Part shown: positions 62,778 to 64,000 of the stretch, piece after piece
Layout: every line of letters begins with the position of its first letter
Position numbering within the stretch: position 1 is the first letter of the stretch
Source: JANSWY01 sp965228955
Lineage (GTDB): Bacteria > Bacteroidota > Bacteroidia > Cytophagales > Cyclobacteriaceae
NCBI GenBank assembly: GCA_965228955.1
Contig: OZ245848.1
Span: forward strand, 1,426,001-1,490,000
DNA length: 64,000 bases
Direction of reading: 5' to 3'
The notes under the pieces: generated by a model
What the model was told of the DNA's origin: nothing
Seen by the model: only the letters and a program-made list of their open reading frames with translations
The model's database searches: none
Translations under genes and position numbers: made by a program

Positions 62778-64000
62778 ATGAGATCAAGTGGTTTTAAAAT
62801 ATTGGTTGTTATATTCTTGCTTATCACTAGCATCAGTGAAGCTCAGGTTTTACCAGCATTTTCAATTGGTGACGATTTGCCTGGGTTAACTTTCAGTACC
62901 ACCTTACAGAAACCTACTTTGAGAGAGACTAAAGATTGCACTGGAGTATCGGGTCCCTGCGTTCCAGTTTCCTCAGTTGCAGAAGGTGAGTATACATGTG
63001 GAGATAAGTCTTTCAGTCTTTTAAGAAGCCATTCACAATCTGCTGGTACTCATTGGTTTGTAAAAGATGCAACATCAACCAGACACAAATATTTTGGTTA
63101 CAAAGGAGGGGTCACATTGCAAGAAGCTTCAATAGAAATAACTGATGCTGTTAAGGGTAATATTGCCTCCGCTTTAGGTGTAGGTAGTTGGGAGGATTTA
63201 TATGGTGTTCCTCTTACATTTGTAAGCTTGCCGGATGTTTTCAATTACGCAGCTCAAAATACTCCAGAAGCGAGTATTGCATATCATTTTTATCCTCCGA
63301 TGGAAGTGAATGTTACGTCAAATGATGTTTCATGTAATTATGCTGAATTTCCATCCCAAAATGACCCAACTAAGGAAATTGACGGAGAGATAATAGTAAC
63401 TTTTCAGCATTCAGATCGATACAGGGTTCAAATTGAAAATGTACCTGTAGCTCCTGCAGAGGTATTGAATTTTGAAACTGATTATTTGAACTTGAATGCC
63501 GGTGATTACATTACCTTTCGTGGAGAAGAAGTAAGTGGTAGTTTGGGGTGGAGAGCGTACCTAAATGGAAGTTCAACACATTTTATGGAGGGCTTTGAAT
63601 TTGGTTTAAATCAAGGAGAATATAAAGTTGTTTTGGAAACAGCAAATGATCCGGATGATCCAGATGGTGAGGTTGGAGATTCAAATTGTACTGCAGGCCC
63701 ATTTTCCATAACGATCGGTGAGCCAACCGCAATTAATTTTAAATCTTCATTTCCTGATCCTTCCCCGACGAGTTGTGATTATAGGTCTGATGGTACTATC
63801 ACAATTGAAGGGATTAATGGTACTCCTTTTTCGGGTAATCAATATCAGTATAGTCAGGATGGTGCTAACTTTACTGCTGCCAGTGGTTCTCATACATTCA
63901 CAGGTTATGGGGGTTCAACTTCGGGAATACCATATACCGTTTATTTAAGGGATCAAAACGGATGCACAATAAATAAAAGTGCTACAGTCACAAGCCCGAA
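62778..64000 (+). CDS. partial SprB-repeat surface protein (runs off right edge)
   Basis: ATG at 62778 opens a frame that stays open to the end of the window (407 codons). It has a signal peptide (MRSSGFKILVVIFLLITSIS, then EAQ), a unique N-terminal region with paired cysteines (DCTGVSGPCVP, EYTCGDKS), then beta domains. The last about 90 residues match the SprB repeat pattern (PSPTSCDYRSDGTITIEGIN... YTVYLRDQNGCTINKSATVT). SprB is a surface adhesin of the gliding machinery exported by T9SS. The full gene is probably long and ends with a sorting domain outside the window. Confidence 0.75.
   Translation, partial: MRSSGFKILVVIFLLITSISEAQVLPAFSIGDDLPGLTFSTTLQKPTLRETKDCTGVSGPCVPVSSVAEGEYTCGDKSFSLLRSHSQSAGTHWFVKDATSTRHKYFGYKGGVTLQEASIEITDAVKGNIASALGVGSWEDLYGVPLTFVSLPDVFNYAAQNTPEASIAYHFYPPMEVNVTSNDVSCNYAEFPSQNDPTKEIDGEIIVTFQHSDRYRVQIENVPVAPAEVLNFETDYLNLNAGDYITFRGEEVSGSLGWRAYLNGSSTHFMEGFEFGLNQGEYKVVLETANDPDDPDGEVGDSNCTAGPFSITIGEPTAINFKSSFPDPSPTSCDYRSDGTITIEGINGTPFSGNQYQYSQDGANFTAASGSHTFTGYGGSTSGIPYTVYLRDQNGCTINKSATVTSP

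Overview
The window looks like a chromosomal piece of a Bacteroidota bacterium, most likely a marine Cytophagales/Flammeovirgaceae-type organism. The signs are low G+C with AT-rich spacers, a secreted peptidase with a type IX (Por) secretion sorting domain, SprB-type repeats, a FecA-like TonB-dependent receptor with an STN domain followed by DUF4249 and other lipoprotein genes, an integrase without the usual first arginine (as in IntDOT), and a TAnnTTTG-type promoter box. This is inference from gene content; no rRNA is present to settle the genus.

Left part (1 to about 28.1 kb): an accessory, defence-rich region ending at a tRNA-Pro gene. In order it holds small secreted proteins, a TPR membrane protein, an outer-membrane protein with an H-x-S-N-G motif, a nuclease-like/SF1-helicase fusion, a divergent AlbA_2 (Schlafen-type) protein, two tiny overlapping membrane proteins, a complete type I restriction system (hsdM-hsdS-hsdR), McrB (EVE-like plus AAA+ GTPase) and McrC coupled to a phosphoribosyltransferase-like protein, an exported ComEC-like metallo-beta-lactamase followed by a 177-aa protein and an HELRH-motif protein, a NACHT NTPase between a GC-rich non-coding block and a strong nested hairpin, a conserved Bacteroidota gene pair, a small HTH-like protein and a frameshifted tyrosine integrase next to tRNA-Pro. 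The layout fits an island inserted at the tRNA 3' end whose integrase has decayed. No second copy of the tRNA end was seen, so the left border is unknown.

The most striking signal in this part is a palindrome, AATACC-N8-GGTATT, present four times (2461, 6546, 19098, 23197). Each copy lies 32 to 83 bp before the first gene of a separate module (outer-membrane protein, small membrane pair plus hsd genes, MBL module, NACHT), and I found no copy in the right 40 kb. It is a candidate shared operator.

Right part (28.3 to 64 kb): ordinary envelope and metabolism genes. A minus-strand operon encodes a TonB receptor, two lipoproteins and an MG2/plug-like exported protein. Then come a methyltransferase, a small membrane protein, an ABM-domain protein, and a TetR/ABC/HlyD/TolC export operon whose ABC ATPase lacks several catalytic residues and whose promoter carries two palindromes. 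A T9SS-exported trypsin-like peptidase, a flavin amine oxidase, an AraC/GyrI regulator and a fatty-acid-hydroxylase-family enzyme follow. A peroxide-response locus has an ankyrin operon divergent from oxyR, then katG, with the same ATAAG-N5-CTTAT site in front of oxyR and katG. The window closes with three very large exported proteins in tandem, the last carrying SprB repeats and running off the right edge.
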